A stretch of 64,000 bases of DNA from Bacteroidota bacterium (GTDB lineage: Bacteria; Bacteroidota; Bacteroidia; Chitinophagales; Chitinophagaceae). Below are positions 24,894 through 32,734 of the stretch, in pieces. Positions within the stretch are counted from its first letter, which is position 1. Every line of letters starts with the position of its first letter. Made by a program: the position numbers and the translations under genes. The stretch covers positions 1 to 64,000 of the forward strand of contig CANKWR010000006.1 of the NCBI GenBank assembly GCA_947487525.1, written 5' to 3'. The notes under the pieces are model-generated. The model had not been told where the DNA came from, searched no databases, and saw only the letters and a list, made by a program, of their open reading frames with translations.

Positions 24894-26879
24894 TTAATTC
24901 AAATATTTTTTAAACCATTCTAAATGGCTGTTTAATCGATGTACATTATAACTAGGTACACGAATGCCATGATTTTGATTTGGATAAATAATTAACTGCG
25001 TTGGAATGCCTACCGATTTAAATGCTTGATACATTTGCTCTGCGCCAACTACTGGCACATTAAAATCAGCTTGACTTGCCATAAACAGCGTAGGCGTTTT
25101 TATTTCTTTTACTTTAAAAAAGGGATAAGATACATCCAGCCACTTTTGTAAATTTTCCCATGGCTTGCCCAATTCGGGTTCGTATTGGCTTATATATTGA
25201 TCTGTACCATAAAATGAAAGCATTAATGATCCCCCTGCGCCACTTACCGCGGCTTTAAATCGCTTGTCTGTTGCAATGGTATAATTGGTTAAAATACCGC
25301 CGTAGCTCCATCCTGCAATGGCCATTTTGTTTTCGTCTGCAATGCCTGTTTTAATTAAGTAATCGGCTACGCCAATAATGTCTTTCACTTCCTTGTTGCC
25401 CCAATCGCCATAAATACTTTTGGTATAGGCAGCTCCACGACCACTACTTCCTCTATAATTAACAGTCGCTACCGCATACCCTGCGGCTGCATAAACTTGG
25501 CTGGTTAAATCAAAGGAGTAGTCATCCTGCGCAACTGGACCACCGTGAATAAATAAAATAAGTGGTAATTTTTTTGCATTGCTATCTGGCAAATACAAAA
25601 TACTATTTACTTTATTATTATCGCTTGCTGTTGCACTAAAGCCTTTGACTACAATTTTTTGAATGGTATTTACAAAAGCGTCCTGTATATGAGTGAGTTG
25701 TTTAAAGCCTGTGCCTTCATTAAGGTATACCTCGTTCGGTACATTAGGGGTGCTGAAAAGTGCAGCCATTTTCCCTTTTTCATTCATGTTAATGCCATTG
25801 TAAACACCGAGCTCATTTGTAAATGAACCAACAGCTCCCGTATTTGCGTTTACTTGAATTATATTTTGTTTGCGATCGTCCTCCGATGTTCCAAAAATAT
25901 TTTTACCGTCCAATGACCAAAATATATTATCAATGGAAAGGTCATATTTTTTTGAAATTACTTTTTCAGTTTTTGAAGCAATATCAAGTATACCTAGTTG
26001 TTGCAAATCATACATATTAAATGCATCCTCCGAACTACTTCTTAAAAAAGCAATTTTACTATTGTCTGGACTAAATACTGGCTTTTGATCTACTCCCTTG
26101 TAAAACGTTAACTGTACTGGCTTTGCATCCTTTGCCAAGGACAATAAAAAAATATCGGTGTTTGAGTTCTGATCAAAGTTGGGCGTCACATTACTTGCAT
26201 AAGCAACAAGCTTACCATCATTACTCACCTCTGCATCATTTTCGTTATTAGATCCACTGGTTAAGGTATCTAATTTTTTTGTGGATACATTATATACATA
26301 AAGATGTGTTTTTCGATTGTCTAAATACCCTTCGTAATCGGCCTTAAAATGATAACGATCAATTTCATAAGGCACCCTCACTTTTGTTTTTGCTGTGTCG
26401 GTAAAATTTTGGTCTTTAATCTCAAATAAAATTTTACTGCCATCTTTGAACCATTGGTAGTTTTCAATTTCTCCTTTAATATGTGTAAGCTGCAATGGCT
26501 CTCCACCACGACGATCTAAAACAAATAATTGACTTTCTTCTTTTTCCTCTTTACCCGATGCTAAATAGGAAATGTATTTCCCATCGGGACTCCATTGATA
26601 ATTAGATACTCCTTTGGTTTGTGTAGTTAAGCAAACGGTTTCTTTACCCTCCTTGTGCACCATATATAAATGTGCCACATTTTTATCCTTTACTGAATCG
26701 GCTTTTGAAACGGTATATAAAACCCAATCTCCCTCGGGTGAAACCATTGGACGACCTACATTACTAATTGCATAAATCGCCTTAGGGCTTAGTTTATGTA
26801 AATTGGCATTGGATTGTTGAGCATACCCATTTTGAGTACAAAATAAAATTCCGAACAAAAATACTTTGGCTATACGCAT
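24894..26879 (-). CDS. S9 family prolyl oligopeptidase (acylaminoacyl-peptidase-like)
   Basis: A 661-aa exported serine peptidase. Signal peptide MRIAKVFLFGILFCTQNGYA. The N-terminal half is a WD40/PD40 beta-propeller (blades such as NYQWSPDGKYISYLASG and DQKPVFSPDNSKIAFLRSS). The C-terminal alpha/beta hydrolase has LFIHGGPVAQDDYSF, Ser525 in AGWSYGGILTNY, Asp605 in ASQADFNVP and His637 in NQNHGIR. It cleaves short peptides, often with broad specificity. A perfect -7 box TACATTTG (26900-26907 minus) lies 21 bases upstream of the ATG. Monocistronic. Confidence 0.92.
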   Translation of the reverse strand: MRIAKVFLFGILFCTQNGYAQQSNANLHKLSPKAIYAISNVGRPMVSPEGDWVLYTVSKADSVKDKNVAHLYMVHKEGKETVCLTTQTKGVSNYQWSPDGKYISYLASGKEEKEESQLFVLDRRGGEPLQLTHIKGEIENYQWFKDGSKILFEIKDQNFTDTAKTKVRVPYEIDRYHFKADYEGYLDNRKTHLYVYNVSTKKLDTLTSGSNNENDAEVSNDGKLVAYASNVTPNFDQNSNTDIFLLSLAKDAKPVQLTFYKGVDQKPVFSPDNSKIAFLRSSSEDAFNMYDLQQLGILDIASKTEKVISKKYDLSIDNIFWSLDGKNIFGTSEDDRKQNIIQVNANTGAVGSFTNELGVYNGINMNEKGKMAALFSTPNVPNEVYLNEGTGFKQLTHIQDAFVNTIQKIVVKGFSATASDNNKVNSILYLPDSNAKKLPLILFIHGGPVAQDDYSFDLTSQVYAAAGYAVATVNYRGSSGRGAAYTKSIYGDWGNKEVKDIIGVADYLIKTGIADENKMAIAGWSYGGILTNYTIATDKRFKAAVSGAGGSLMLSFYGTDQYISQYEPELGKPWENLQKWLDVSYPFFKVKEIKTPTLFMASQADFNVPVVGAEQMYQAFKSVGIPTQLIIYPNQNHGIRVPSYNVHRLNSHLEWFKKYLN

Positions 26880-26899
26880 ACATTAAATTTTAAGGTAAC

Positions 26900-26907
26900 C
26901 AAATGTA
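26900..26907 (-). promoter_or_regulatory. -7 promoter box (TACATTTG) of the S9 peptidase gene
   Basis: Exact TAnnTTTG match on the minus strand, 21 bases upstream of ATG 26879. A -33 box is not clear. Confidence 0.5.
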
Positions 26908-26923
26908 CGAACTTATTTAAAGG

Positions 26924-26955
26924 GCAAGAAAAAGGGCAGTATAGAAATACCGCCC
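26924..26955 (-). terminator. Probable terminator of the tRNA transcript
   Basis: Nine-bp stem (26934-26942 and 26947-26955, loop AGAA) with one mismatch and a T-rich stretch on the minus strand after it. It lies 32 bases beyond the tRNA 3' end. Confidence 0.55.
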
Positions 26956-26987
26956 GAATTAACGATTGCTTGTTATGTATGTTCCAG

Positions 26988-27058
26988 CTGTCATAGATGG
27001 GATCGAACCATCGTTAAGGGTTTTGCTGACCCTTGCCTCTCCACTCGGCCACATGACA
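26988..27058 (-). tRNA. tRNA(-like) gene, anticodon GCA (Cys), atypical
   Basis: A full 71-base cloverleaf can be drawn on the minus strand. Acceptor TGTCATG/TATGACA (one G-T); D stem GCC/GGC with loop GAGTGGAGA (G18G19 present); anticodon stem AGGGT/ACCCT with loop CAGCAAA; variable TAAC; T stem GATGG/CCATC with loop TTCGATC; base 73 is G; CCA is not encoded. The anticodon by position is GCA, reading Cys codons. Two oddities: position 33 is A, where nearly all tRNAs have U, and 73 is G where bacterial tRNA-Cys has U. A perfect -7 box (27108-27115) and a terminator flank it, so it is probably transcribed. It may be a divergent tRNA-Cys, a tRNA with another role, or a decayed copy. The rest of the 409-base gap 26880-27288 is AT-rich with no ORF. 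Confidence 0.65.
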
Positions 27059-27107
27059 ATATTTTAAAAAATGCTTTAAGCGTACCTAATGATTGTTGAG
27101 AACAGCA

Positions 27108-27115
27108 CAAATATA
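27108..27115 (-). promoter_or_regulatory. -7 promoter box (TATATTTG) upstream of the tRNA
   Basis: Exact TAnnTTTG match on the minus strand, 50 bases upstream of the tRNA 5' end, in an otherwise empty AT-rich stretch. Confidence 0.45.
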
Positions 27116-27267
27116 GCTTATTATTTTATATTGTCTACCGTTTTTATAGACTTTTAATATAATTATCTTATAATATTACTTTTTAATTATTTATATATAT
27201 TATAAATATTGTAAGCGAGGAAAATTAGAGGTACCTGATTATAAATGCGATAGCGCAATGGAACGTG

Positions 27268-27275
27268 TAACTTTG
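27268..27275 (+). promoter_or_regulatory. -7 promoter box (TAACTTTG) of the cation exchanger gene
   Basis: Exact TAnnTTTG match. Transcription would begin near 27280, leaving only ~9 bases before ATG 27289 but ~36 before ATG 27316, which favours the latter start. Confidence 0.5.
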
Positions 27276-27315
27276 TACCGATTCTTTAATGCTTTATCCC
27301 CCCGTTCTATTGTCA

Positions 27316-28356
27316 ATGAATGTACAAACCATTTCAAGTGCGCTGTTAATTATTGTTTTCTTACTTTCTACCATCGTCATCTGGATAAGTGGAATAAAGT
27401 TAACTAAGGCAATAGATGCCATCACCACCCATTTTAATTTAGGGGAAGCTTTTGGAGGCATGGTATTTTTATCAATTGTAACCAACCTCCCAGAAATTGC
27501 AATTACGGCTGTTGCAGCTTATCATCGAGAATATACTATTGCCATTAGCAATATTTTGGGTGGCATCGCCATTCAAACTGTTGTGCTTGTATTAATAGAT
27601 ATATTTGGTGTTGGACGTTCTGCTCCACTTACTCAAAAAGGACATTCTAAAATATTGATTGTGGAAGGGCTTGCAGTTATCTTTATTCTTTGCCTTGTTT
27701 TAATTGCAAGTCAATTTCCAGCAAATTTAATATATGCAAGAAGCACGCCATTTGAATGGATGATGCTCGCTATTTGGTTAGGCACTATTTATATGACTAC
27801 AAGCTATATGCTTAAAAAAAAGCCTCCAATGCCTGTGCAACAAAATAGCGTTCACCGTTTACGTTATCCTAAAGCAAAATTTCAGGGAACCATTACCATG
27901 GCAATGGTAGTTTTAAGTATCGGTGCAATCATTACCTTGTTTGCAGGTTGGGGATTAATGATTACAGGCGAACAACTTACCATTAGATGGGGGATGAGCG
28001 GCGTTTTGTTTGGTGGAACCATTTTAGCATTATGCACTGCACTACCTGAAATCTCTACTGGTATTGCTTCCGCTAAACTCAGAGATTACAATATGGCAGT
28101 GAGCGATATTTTTGGTGGCAATGCATTTTTACCTATTTTATTTTTGATGGCATCCCTCATTAGTGGTGATGCCATCCTACCTAATTTAAAACCATCTGAC
28201 ATTTACCTAACTATTTTAGGTATTATCCTTACGGGTATTTACATGATGGGGATGGTACTCCATTCCAAAAAACAAATTTTTAGAATGGGTATTGATTCCT
28301 TCATAGTTCTCATTGTTTACTTAATTGGCTTATTGGGGTTAATTATTTTAACTTAA
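27316..28356 (+). CDS. CaCA-family sodium/calcium exchanger-like membrane protein
   Basis: A 346-aa integral membrane protein with ~10 hydrophobic segments in two homologous halves, as in the Ca2+:cation antiporter family. Alpha-repeat 1: FLSIVTNLPEIAITAVAA and ISNILGGIAIQTVV. Alpha-repeat 2: TILALCTALPEISTGIASAK and VSDIFGGNAFLPILF. The acidic Glu in each LPEI motif is the ion-binding residue; the GN(x)F/GGI elements follow. It likely exchanges Ca2+ for Na+ or H+. I prefer ATG 27316 given the promoter position; ATG 27289 would add nine residues. Followed by a weak hairpin terminator. Confidence 0.85.
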   Translation: MNVQTISSALLIIVFLLSTIVIWISGIKLTKAIDAITTHFNLGEAFGGMVFLSIVTNLPEIAITAVAAYHREYTIAISNILGGIAIQTVVLVLIDIFGVGRSAPLTQKGHSKILIVEGLAVIFILCLVLIASQFPANLIYARSTPFEWMMLAIWLGTIYMTTSYMLKKKPPMPVQQNSVHRLRYPKAKFQGTITMAMVVLSIGAIITLFAGWGLMITGEQLTIRWGMSGVLFGGTILALCTALPEISTGIASAKLRDYNMAVSDIFGGNAFLPILFLMASLISGDAILPNLKPSDIYLTILGIILTGIYMMGMVLHSKKQIFRMGIDSFIVLIVYLIGLLGLIILT

Positions 28357-28365
28357 AACAACACA

Positions 28366-28389
28366 GGTAGTTCGGTAACTACGCTTTTT
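28366..28389 (+). terminator. Short terminator hairpin
   Basis: Six-bp stem GTAGTT/AACTAC (28367-28372, 28377-28382) with loop CGGT and a T5 run at 28385-28389, ten bases after the exchanger stop. Confidence 0.55.
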
Positions 28390-28397
28390 GATCGCCC

Positions 28398-28405
28398 TAT
28401 ATTTG
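28398..28405 (+). promoter_or_regulatory. -7 promoter box (TATATTTG)
   Basis: Exact TAnnTTTG match, 20 bases before ATG 28425. Likely drives the two secreted-protein genes 28425 and 28981. Confidence 0.5.
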
Positions 28406-28424
28406 AAATCAAACAATTCAAATT

Positions 28425-28979
28425 ATGGCTATTTTTTTGTCCAAGAAAAATACCCTGCTCCTTGGGCTCATGCTATTCAGGTATGCCTCCTTAGCTGCCC
28501 AATTTAATTCAACAAGCAGCTACCCGAAATTAGATCCATGGACCATAAATAGTACTGGGCGCACAGCGTCACTTTCGGCGTTCACATTGGACTGGAACCT
28601 TGGTGACTTTGCACATACCATTCATTTTTCAAACAATGAAATCTCCTTTATTACCACTGGCTACTTGCAAAATAGTTACCCTACGCATCAACTTAAGGAG
28701 AAGATAGATAGTATTTTATTACAGGTTAAACTAGGGCCCAATCCATTTAAAAATACTATCCTTATTTCCTGTAACCAGGATGCACTTACCATTGATGCCA
28801 TCCTGTTATTTGATGAACAAGGCAATCACTTAGTACAAGTAAAGGGTCCGTTTTCGGGGGTGCATTTTGAGCAAAGAATTACAGTATCTCCACTGAAACA
28901 AGCGTACTGTTTTATTCAAATACAATTCACTTTAGGGAATGAGCAATACCTCAAAACCTATAAATTAATTCAATATTAA
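28425..28979 (+). CDS. Secreted protein with T9SS-type C-terminal sorting-like domain
   Basis: A 184-aa protein of unknown function. An N-terminal signal region (TLLLGLMLFRYASLAAQ) is followed by FNSTSSYPKLDPWTINSTGR, and SAFTLDWNLGDFAHTIHFSN looks like a short beta domain. The last ~85 residues, from LGPNPFKNTILISC to LKTYKLIQY, have the PNPF opening and beta-strand layout of T9SS type A sorting domains, though the classic Gly-x-Y/F-x-x-(K/R) end is weak. It would be exported by the type IX system. It is one base upstream of the next gene and presumably made with it. Confidence 0.68.
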   Translation: MAIFLSKKNTLLLGLMLFRYASLAAQFNSTSSYPKLDPWTINSTGRTASLSAFTLDWNLGDFAHTIHFSNNEISFITTGYLQNSYPTHQLKEKIDSILLQVKLGPNPFKNTILISCNQDALTIDAILLFDEQGNHLVQVKGPFSGVHFEQRITVSPLKQAYCFIQIQFTLGNEQYLKTYKLIQY

Positions 28980-28980
28980 G

Positions 28981-30165
28981 ATGATAAAATTATTCCTACT
29001 TATTGCATCATGTTATTTTTATGTTTTCGCCTTACAAGCGCAAAATAATCATGGCATTCATTTTCAAGGCATTGCTCGTTCCGAAACTGGAATGATTGTT
29101 GCGAATAAACAAATTACCTTACGCATTAGTATTGTAAATGACAGTAGCCTTACTGATATTGAATATCAGGAAATAAAGTCGGTTAGGACCAATGTGCTGG
29201 GATTGTTTTATACCAATATTGGATTAAATGAAAATGGAAAAGTAGTTACCATCGGAAACTTCGATGACATTCAATGGGAAGACAAAGAAAAATATTTACA
29301 AATTGAATTAGATCCCAATAACGCACTTCAATTTTTGTACGCCGGCATTGAAAAAATACATTACGTTCCATTTGCGCTGTATGCAAAAAAAGCAAAAACC
29401 ATTGTAGAAGTATTGCCCGTTAGACTGGGAGGAACCGGATTTAAAAATGTGCTGGATGTTGTCAAATCCTATGGATTAGACAAGGTGAGCAATACAGCAG
29501 ACAGCTTAAAACCCATTAGTATAGCTACCGCTTTGTTGTTAAATGAAAAATTAAAAAAATCAGATACCCTAAGTTTAAACAATCGCATCAATCAAAAGTT
29601 AAATAGCATAGACACCCTTAAACTAATCGCTAAAATAAATTTGAAATTAAATAGCGCTGACACTTTGAACTTATCAAGCCGTATTCAAAATATTAAAAAA
29701 AGTAGTTACGCTGTTTTTTATGATACGGCAAAACAAAACGCTAGTAGCTCAACTGCAACAGCTGTGAAGTTTAGTTTTCAACAAGCAGCCCATAAAATAA
29801 AAATCAATCAAAATACGGCAGGCAATCCTACCAAAATTACAGTAGCAGAAAATGGTCTTTACCAGCTTCACTATCAATTTCAGTTGATAAAACCAGATGT
29901 AGGCAATGATGAAGCACATGTTTGGATCCGGCGCAATGGATCGGCCTATCTAAATTCAACCCTTTCCTATTTAATTGTAGGCACTGGTTTTAAAAATAAT
30001 ATAGCAGGTAATTATTTTATGGACCTCAACGCCAATGACTACATTGAAATATTTTTTGCAATCAAAAATAACAATAGCAGTTTAACAGGCACTGTTGCGA
30101 CTACTGCTACACCATCCAAGCCCGCTACCCCTTCGGCAAGCATTACCATACACAGTGTAGATTGA
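28981..30165 (+). CDS. Secreted stalk-like protein with 16-residue repeats and C1q/TNF-like C domain
   Basis: A 394-aa protein. Signal peptide IKLFLLIASCYFYVFALQAQ. Residues ~22-135 hold a domain seen at the start of many Bacteroidota fibre-like proteins (GIHFQGIARSETGMIVANKQ, IHYVPFALYAKKA). Residues 189-236 are three exact 16-residue repeats of the form KLNSxDTLxLxxxINL, predicted helical or coiled. Residues ~243-394 form a beta-rich globular end (KITVAENGLYQLHYQFQL, VWIRRNG, NDYIEIFFAI) of the C1q/TNF/BclA kind. I infer a trimeric surface fibre with a globular tip. The start is one base after the T9SS-like gene. Confidence 0.72.
   Translation: MIKLFLLIASCYFYVFALQAQNNHGIHFQGIARSETGMIVANKQITLRISIVNDSSLTDIEYQEIKSVRTNVLGLFYTNIGLNENGKVVTIGNFDDIQWEDKEKYLQIELDPNNALQFLYAGIEKIHYVPFALYAKKAKTIVEVLPVRLGGTGFKNVLDVVKSYGLDKVSNTADSLKPISIATALLLNEKLKKSDTLSLNNRINQKLNSIDTLKLIAKINLKLNSADTLNLSSRIQNIKKSSYAVFYDTAKQNASSSTATAVKFSFQQAAHKIKINQNTAGNPTKITVAENGLYQLHYQFQLIKPDVGNDEAHVWIRRNGSAYLNSTLSYLIVGTGFKNNIAGNYFMDLNANDYIEIFFAIKNNNSSLTGTVATTATPSKPATPSASITIHSVD
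29545..29688 (+). repeat. Three tandem 48-base coding repeats (16 residues)
   Basis: Codes residues 189-236 of the fibre-like protein. The DTL triplets recur with exact 16-residue spacing (Asp195, Asp211, Asp227). The copies are degenerate at DNA level. Confidence 0.7.
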
Positions 30166-30178
30166 TACTATTCATTCC

Positions 30179-31441
30179 TTAGCCAAATGGTTGGTCTATC
30201 GCGAGACTTTGTTTTGAAAAATAATGTGGGCCATCTTCCCCAATGTATAAACAGTCTTCGAGTCGAATGCCAAATTCTCCAGGAATAGAAATAGTGGGTT
30301 CGTTGCTAAAACACATACCCACTTGTATCGGGGTTTTATTGCCCTTCACAAAGTTAGTCCACTCATGGCCTTCCAATCCAATACCATGTCCGGTTCTGTG
30401 CGGCAATCCTGGCAATTTGTAATGGTGTGCAAAGCCGGCCTTTTCAATCACCGCTCTTGCTGCAGCATCCACTACTTCACAGGGAGCGCCTATTTTAATC
30501 GCTGCAAATGCAGCATCCTGCGCTTGTTTTTCTAAATTCCATACCTCTATTTGTCTTTGGCTTGCTGGTCCTACCACCACCGTACGCGAAATATCTGAGG
30601 CATATCCTTCACAACTTGTACCCCCATCAACAAGCACGATATCTCCTTCTTGCATGGTTTGTGGTGCGATACTTCCATGTGGTAAGGCCGAATATTTTCC
30701 TACAATGACCATGGCGCCCCCACTAAACCCCAATTTTCTTAATGCGCTACTAATATTACCACTTAATTCACTTTGTGGCATACCAGGTCGAATGCTGGAA
30801 AAAGCCATTTTATAGGCTTCAATGGTTACATCATTGGCAATTTGCATTAAAGCAATTTCTGCTTTGCTCTTTATCATTCTACAACCTGCCGTAATTGGCG
30901 TTGCATCTACTATTTCAAATCCGCCTGCTTCTTTTTTAACCCCATGGGCGATAAAAAAACGAACCCTTTCTTCCATTCCAATTTTTCGAAATTGCACCCC
31001 CCTGTCTTTAACGGCCCCAACAATTAATGCATAGGGACTTTCATGCTCCTCCCAACAGCGTATTTCAGTTCCAAATTCAGTTTGTATTAATTCCCTAGCC
31101 CGGTCTTCCTCAAATTTTGGACAAATATATACCAGCTCCCCTTTTGCTGGAATCACAACACCAAAAGGGCGTTCACTTTGACCCCATTTCATTCCCGTAA
31201 AATAAAAGCAGGAACTAGTCCCTTCTAAAAAAATGGCATCCATTTTTTCTTTTTGCATTAAAGCTTGTGCTTTTGCAATTCTGTCTTTTCGTTCTTGCAC
31301 TGAAATAGGAACAATTTTATCCATAAAGCCCCCGGTAATGGTATTGGTTTGATTGGGTGCTGCGCTCAAGTGACCACTTAATGGCAATGCAGCAGCTGTC
31401 ATAGCAGACAAGCTGATAAATTTTCGTCTATTGAATTGCAT
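30179..31441 (-). CDS. M24 family Xaa-Pro dipeptidase/aminopeptidase, Tat-exported
   Basis: A 420-aa pita-bread metallopeptidase. The N terminus has a twin-arginine signal (NRRKFISLSAMTAAALPL). The N-terminal creatinase-like domain (~45-185) is followed by the catalytic domain with metal ligands in VDGGTSCEGYASDISRTVV (two Asp), HRTGHGIGLEGHE (His), EPTISIPGEFGIRLED (two Glu). It cleaves the residue before proline in peptides. TATCTTTAA on the minus strand near 31455-31463 resembles a -7 box. Convergent with the fibre gene, 13 bases apart. Tat export suggests it folds with its metals in the cytoplasm. Confidence 0.92.
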   Translation of the reverse strand: MQFNRRKFISLSAMTAAALPLSGHLSAAPNQTNTITGGFMDKIVPISVQERKDRIAKAQALMQKEKMDAIFLEGTSSCFYFTGMKWGQSERPFGVVIPAKGELVYICPKFEEDRARELIQTEFGTEIRCWEEHESPYALIVGAVKDRGVQFRKIGMEERVRFFIAHGVKKEAGGFEIVDATPITAGCRMIKSKAEIALMQIANDVTIEAYKMAFSSIRPGMPQSELSGNISSALRKLGFSGGAMVIVGKYSALPHGSIAPQTMQEGDIVLVDGGTSCEGYASDISRTVVVGPASQRQIEVWNLEKQAQDAAFAAIKIGAPCEVVDAAARAVIEKAGFAHHYKLPGLPHRTGHGIGLEGHEWTNFVKGNKTPIQVGMCFSNEPTISIPGEFGIRLEDCLYIGEDGPHYFSKQSLAIDQPFG

Positions 31442-31540
31442 ATTGATTTATTTACCAATTAAAGATATTACTTTTCAGGTGTATTAAATTAAAGATAAAA
31501 ACTTTAAATTTATACTTGCAATCACTGCCAACTGTTCATT

Positions 31541-32605
31541 ATGAAAAATATTTTACTTGGGGGTTTTATTTTATTATTTGGATTTTATGCAAAGGGGCAA
31601 TCCAAAAAAGAAATTGCAAAGGCAATCGATTCGATAATGAGCAAATACAGTAGTGGAAATGAGCCAGGTGCGAGTGTACTAGTCATGAAAAAAAATAAAG
31701 TGGTATTTAAAAAAGGATATGGCAGCGCAAATATCAATACACAAGAAGCAATTCAGCCCAATACTAATTTTAGACTTGCCTCTATAACAAAGCAGTTTAC
31801 TGCAATGTCCATCTTATTATTAGAGAAAAAGGGGAAGTTGTCCTTAAATGATTCATTGCAAAAATTCTTTACAAGTTTTCCTGATTATGGTAAAAATATT
31901 ACCATCAAAGATTTGCTGACTCATACTTCGGGATTAATTGATTACGAGGATTTAATGCCAGCCAATCAAATTATACAATTGCATGACACCAATTGTATAC
32001 AACTAATGTATATGACGGACTCTTTGTATTTTCCCGCTGGCACCAAATATAAATACAGCAATACCGGATATTCAATACTGTCTTTAATTGTAGAGCAAGT
32101 AGCCGGTATTCCTTTTGCACAGTTTTTGAAAGAAAATATTTTTAATAAAATTGGCATGAAAACTTCGGTTGCCTTTGAAGAAGGTAAATCCAAGGTTGCC
32201 AATAGAGCTTATGGACATAGCTATTCAAATGGCGGCTGGACACAAACCGATCAGAGTGTAACGAGTGCAGTTTTAGGGGATGGAGGGATTTATACGAATG
32301 TAGAAGAGTATGCTAAATGGATTAAGGCAAATTGGTCTTATAAATTAATTAGTCCTGCCATGCAAAATCGTGCCTGGTCAAAAACGAAATTAACCAACGG
32401 AATCATGGTGGATTATGGATATGGTTGGCAGGTGGAAGCGTTTATGAATATGACCCATCCCTATCATGATGGAAGTAGTATCGGCTTTAGGAACTCCGCG
32501 GGATTGTTTCCTGAGCAAAAACTAATGGTGATTGTTTTAACCAACCGAAATGAGCATGATCCTATTCAGGAAGTACATCAAATAGCGCGCTTATTTATTC
32601 CATAA
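31541..32605 (+). CDS. Serine hydrolase, class C beta-lactamase-like
   Basis: A 354-aa secreted SxxK hydrolase. Signal peptide KNILLGGFILLFGFYAKGQ. Motifs: SITK in LASITKQFTAMS, YSN in YKYSNTGYSILS, and HDGSSIGFRNS in place of the KTG/HxG triad. The size is that of a bare catalytic domain, smaller than the serine hydrolase at 18417. It probably acts on D-amino peptides or esters in the periplasm. Transcribed alone. Confidence 0.87.
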   Translation: MKNILLGGFILLFGFYAKGQSKKEIAKAIDSIMSKYSSGNEPGASVLVMKKNKVVFKKGYGSANINTQEAIQPNTNFRLASITKQFTAMSILLLEKKGKLSLNDSLQKFFTSFPDYGKNITIKDLLTHTSGLIDYEDLMPANQIIQLHDTNCIQLMYMTDSLYFPAGTKYKYSNTGYSILSLIVEQVAGIPFAQFLKENIFNKIGMKTSVAFEEGKSKVANRAYGHSYSNGGWTQTDQSVTSAVLGDGGIYTNVEEYAKWIKANWSYKLISPAMQNRAWSKTKLTNGIMVDYGYGWQVEAFMNMTHPYHDGSSIGFRNSAGLFPEQKLMVIVLTNRNEHDPIQEVHQIARLFIP

Positions 32606-32649
32606 TCGGTGACAAAACCTATGAAGTATTCGTGGGAAAGGATTAGCGC

Positions 32650-32678
32650 TTTGCTAAGATATAATTGCGTTAACTTTG
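32650..32678 (+). promoter_or_regulatory. Promoter of the ABC export operon (TTTG ... TAACTTTG)
   Basis: -33-like TTTG at 32650-32653 and an exact -7 box TAACTTTG at 32671-32678, 17 bases apart (slightly tighter than usual). Transcription would start near 32684, just before the palindrome at 32691. Confidence 0.55.
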
Positions 32679-32690
32679 GGTATAGCAGCG

Positions 32691-32713
32691 ATACAGGATC
32701 ATTGATCCTGTAT
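32691..32713. promoter_or_regulatory. 23-base perfect palindrome at the operon leader
   Basis: Arms ATACAGGATCA and TGATCCTGTAT around one central T. It lies between the predicted transcription start and ATG 32735. No T-run follows, so it is not a normal terminator. It fits an operator for a dimeric repressor or a leader hairpin. Confidence 0.5.
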
Positions 32714-32734
32714 TAAAATTGAAATATATTGAGT

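Noticed and set aside
26988-27058. Class II (Leu/Ser) tRNA
   Set aside because: The D arm resembles one but there is no long variable arm, and the 7-base anticodon loop places GCA at 34-36.
32691-32713. Rho-independent terminator after the serine hydrolase gene
   Set aside because: No T-run follows on either strand and a promoter precedes it, so an operator or leader hairpin fits better.
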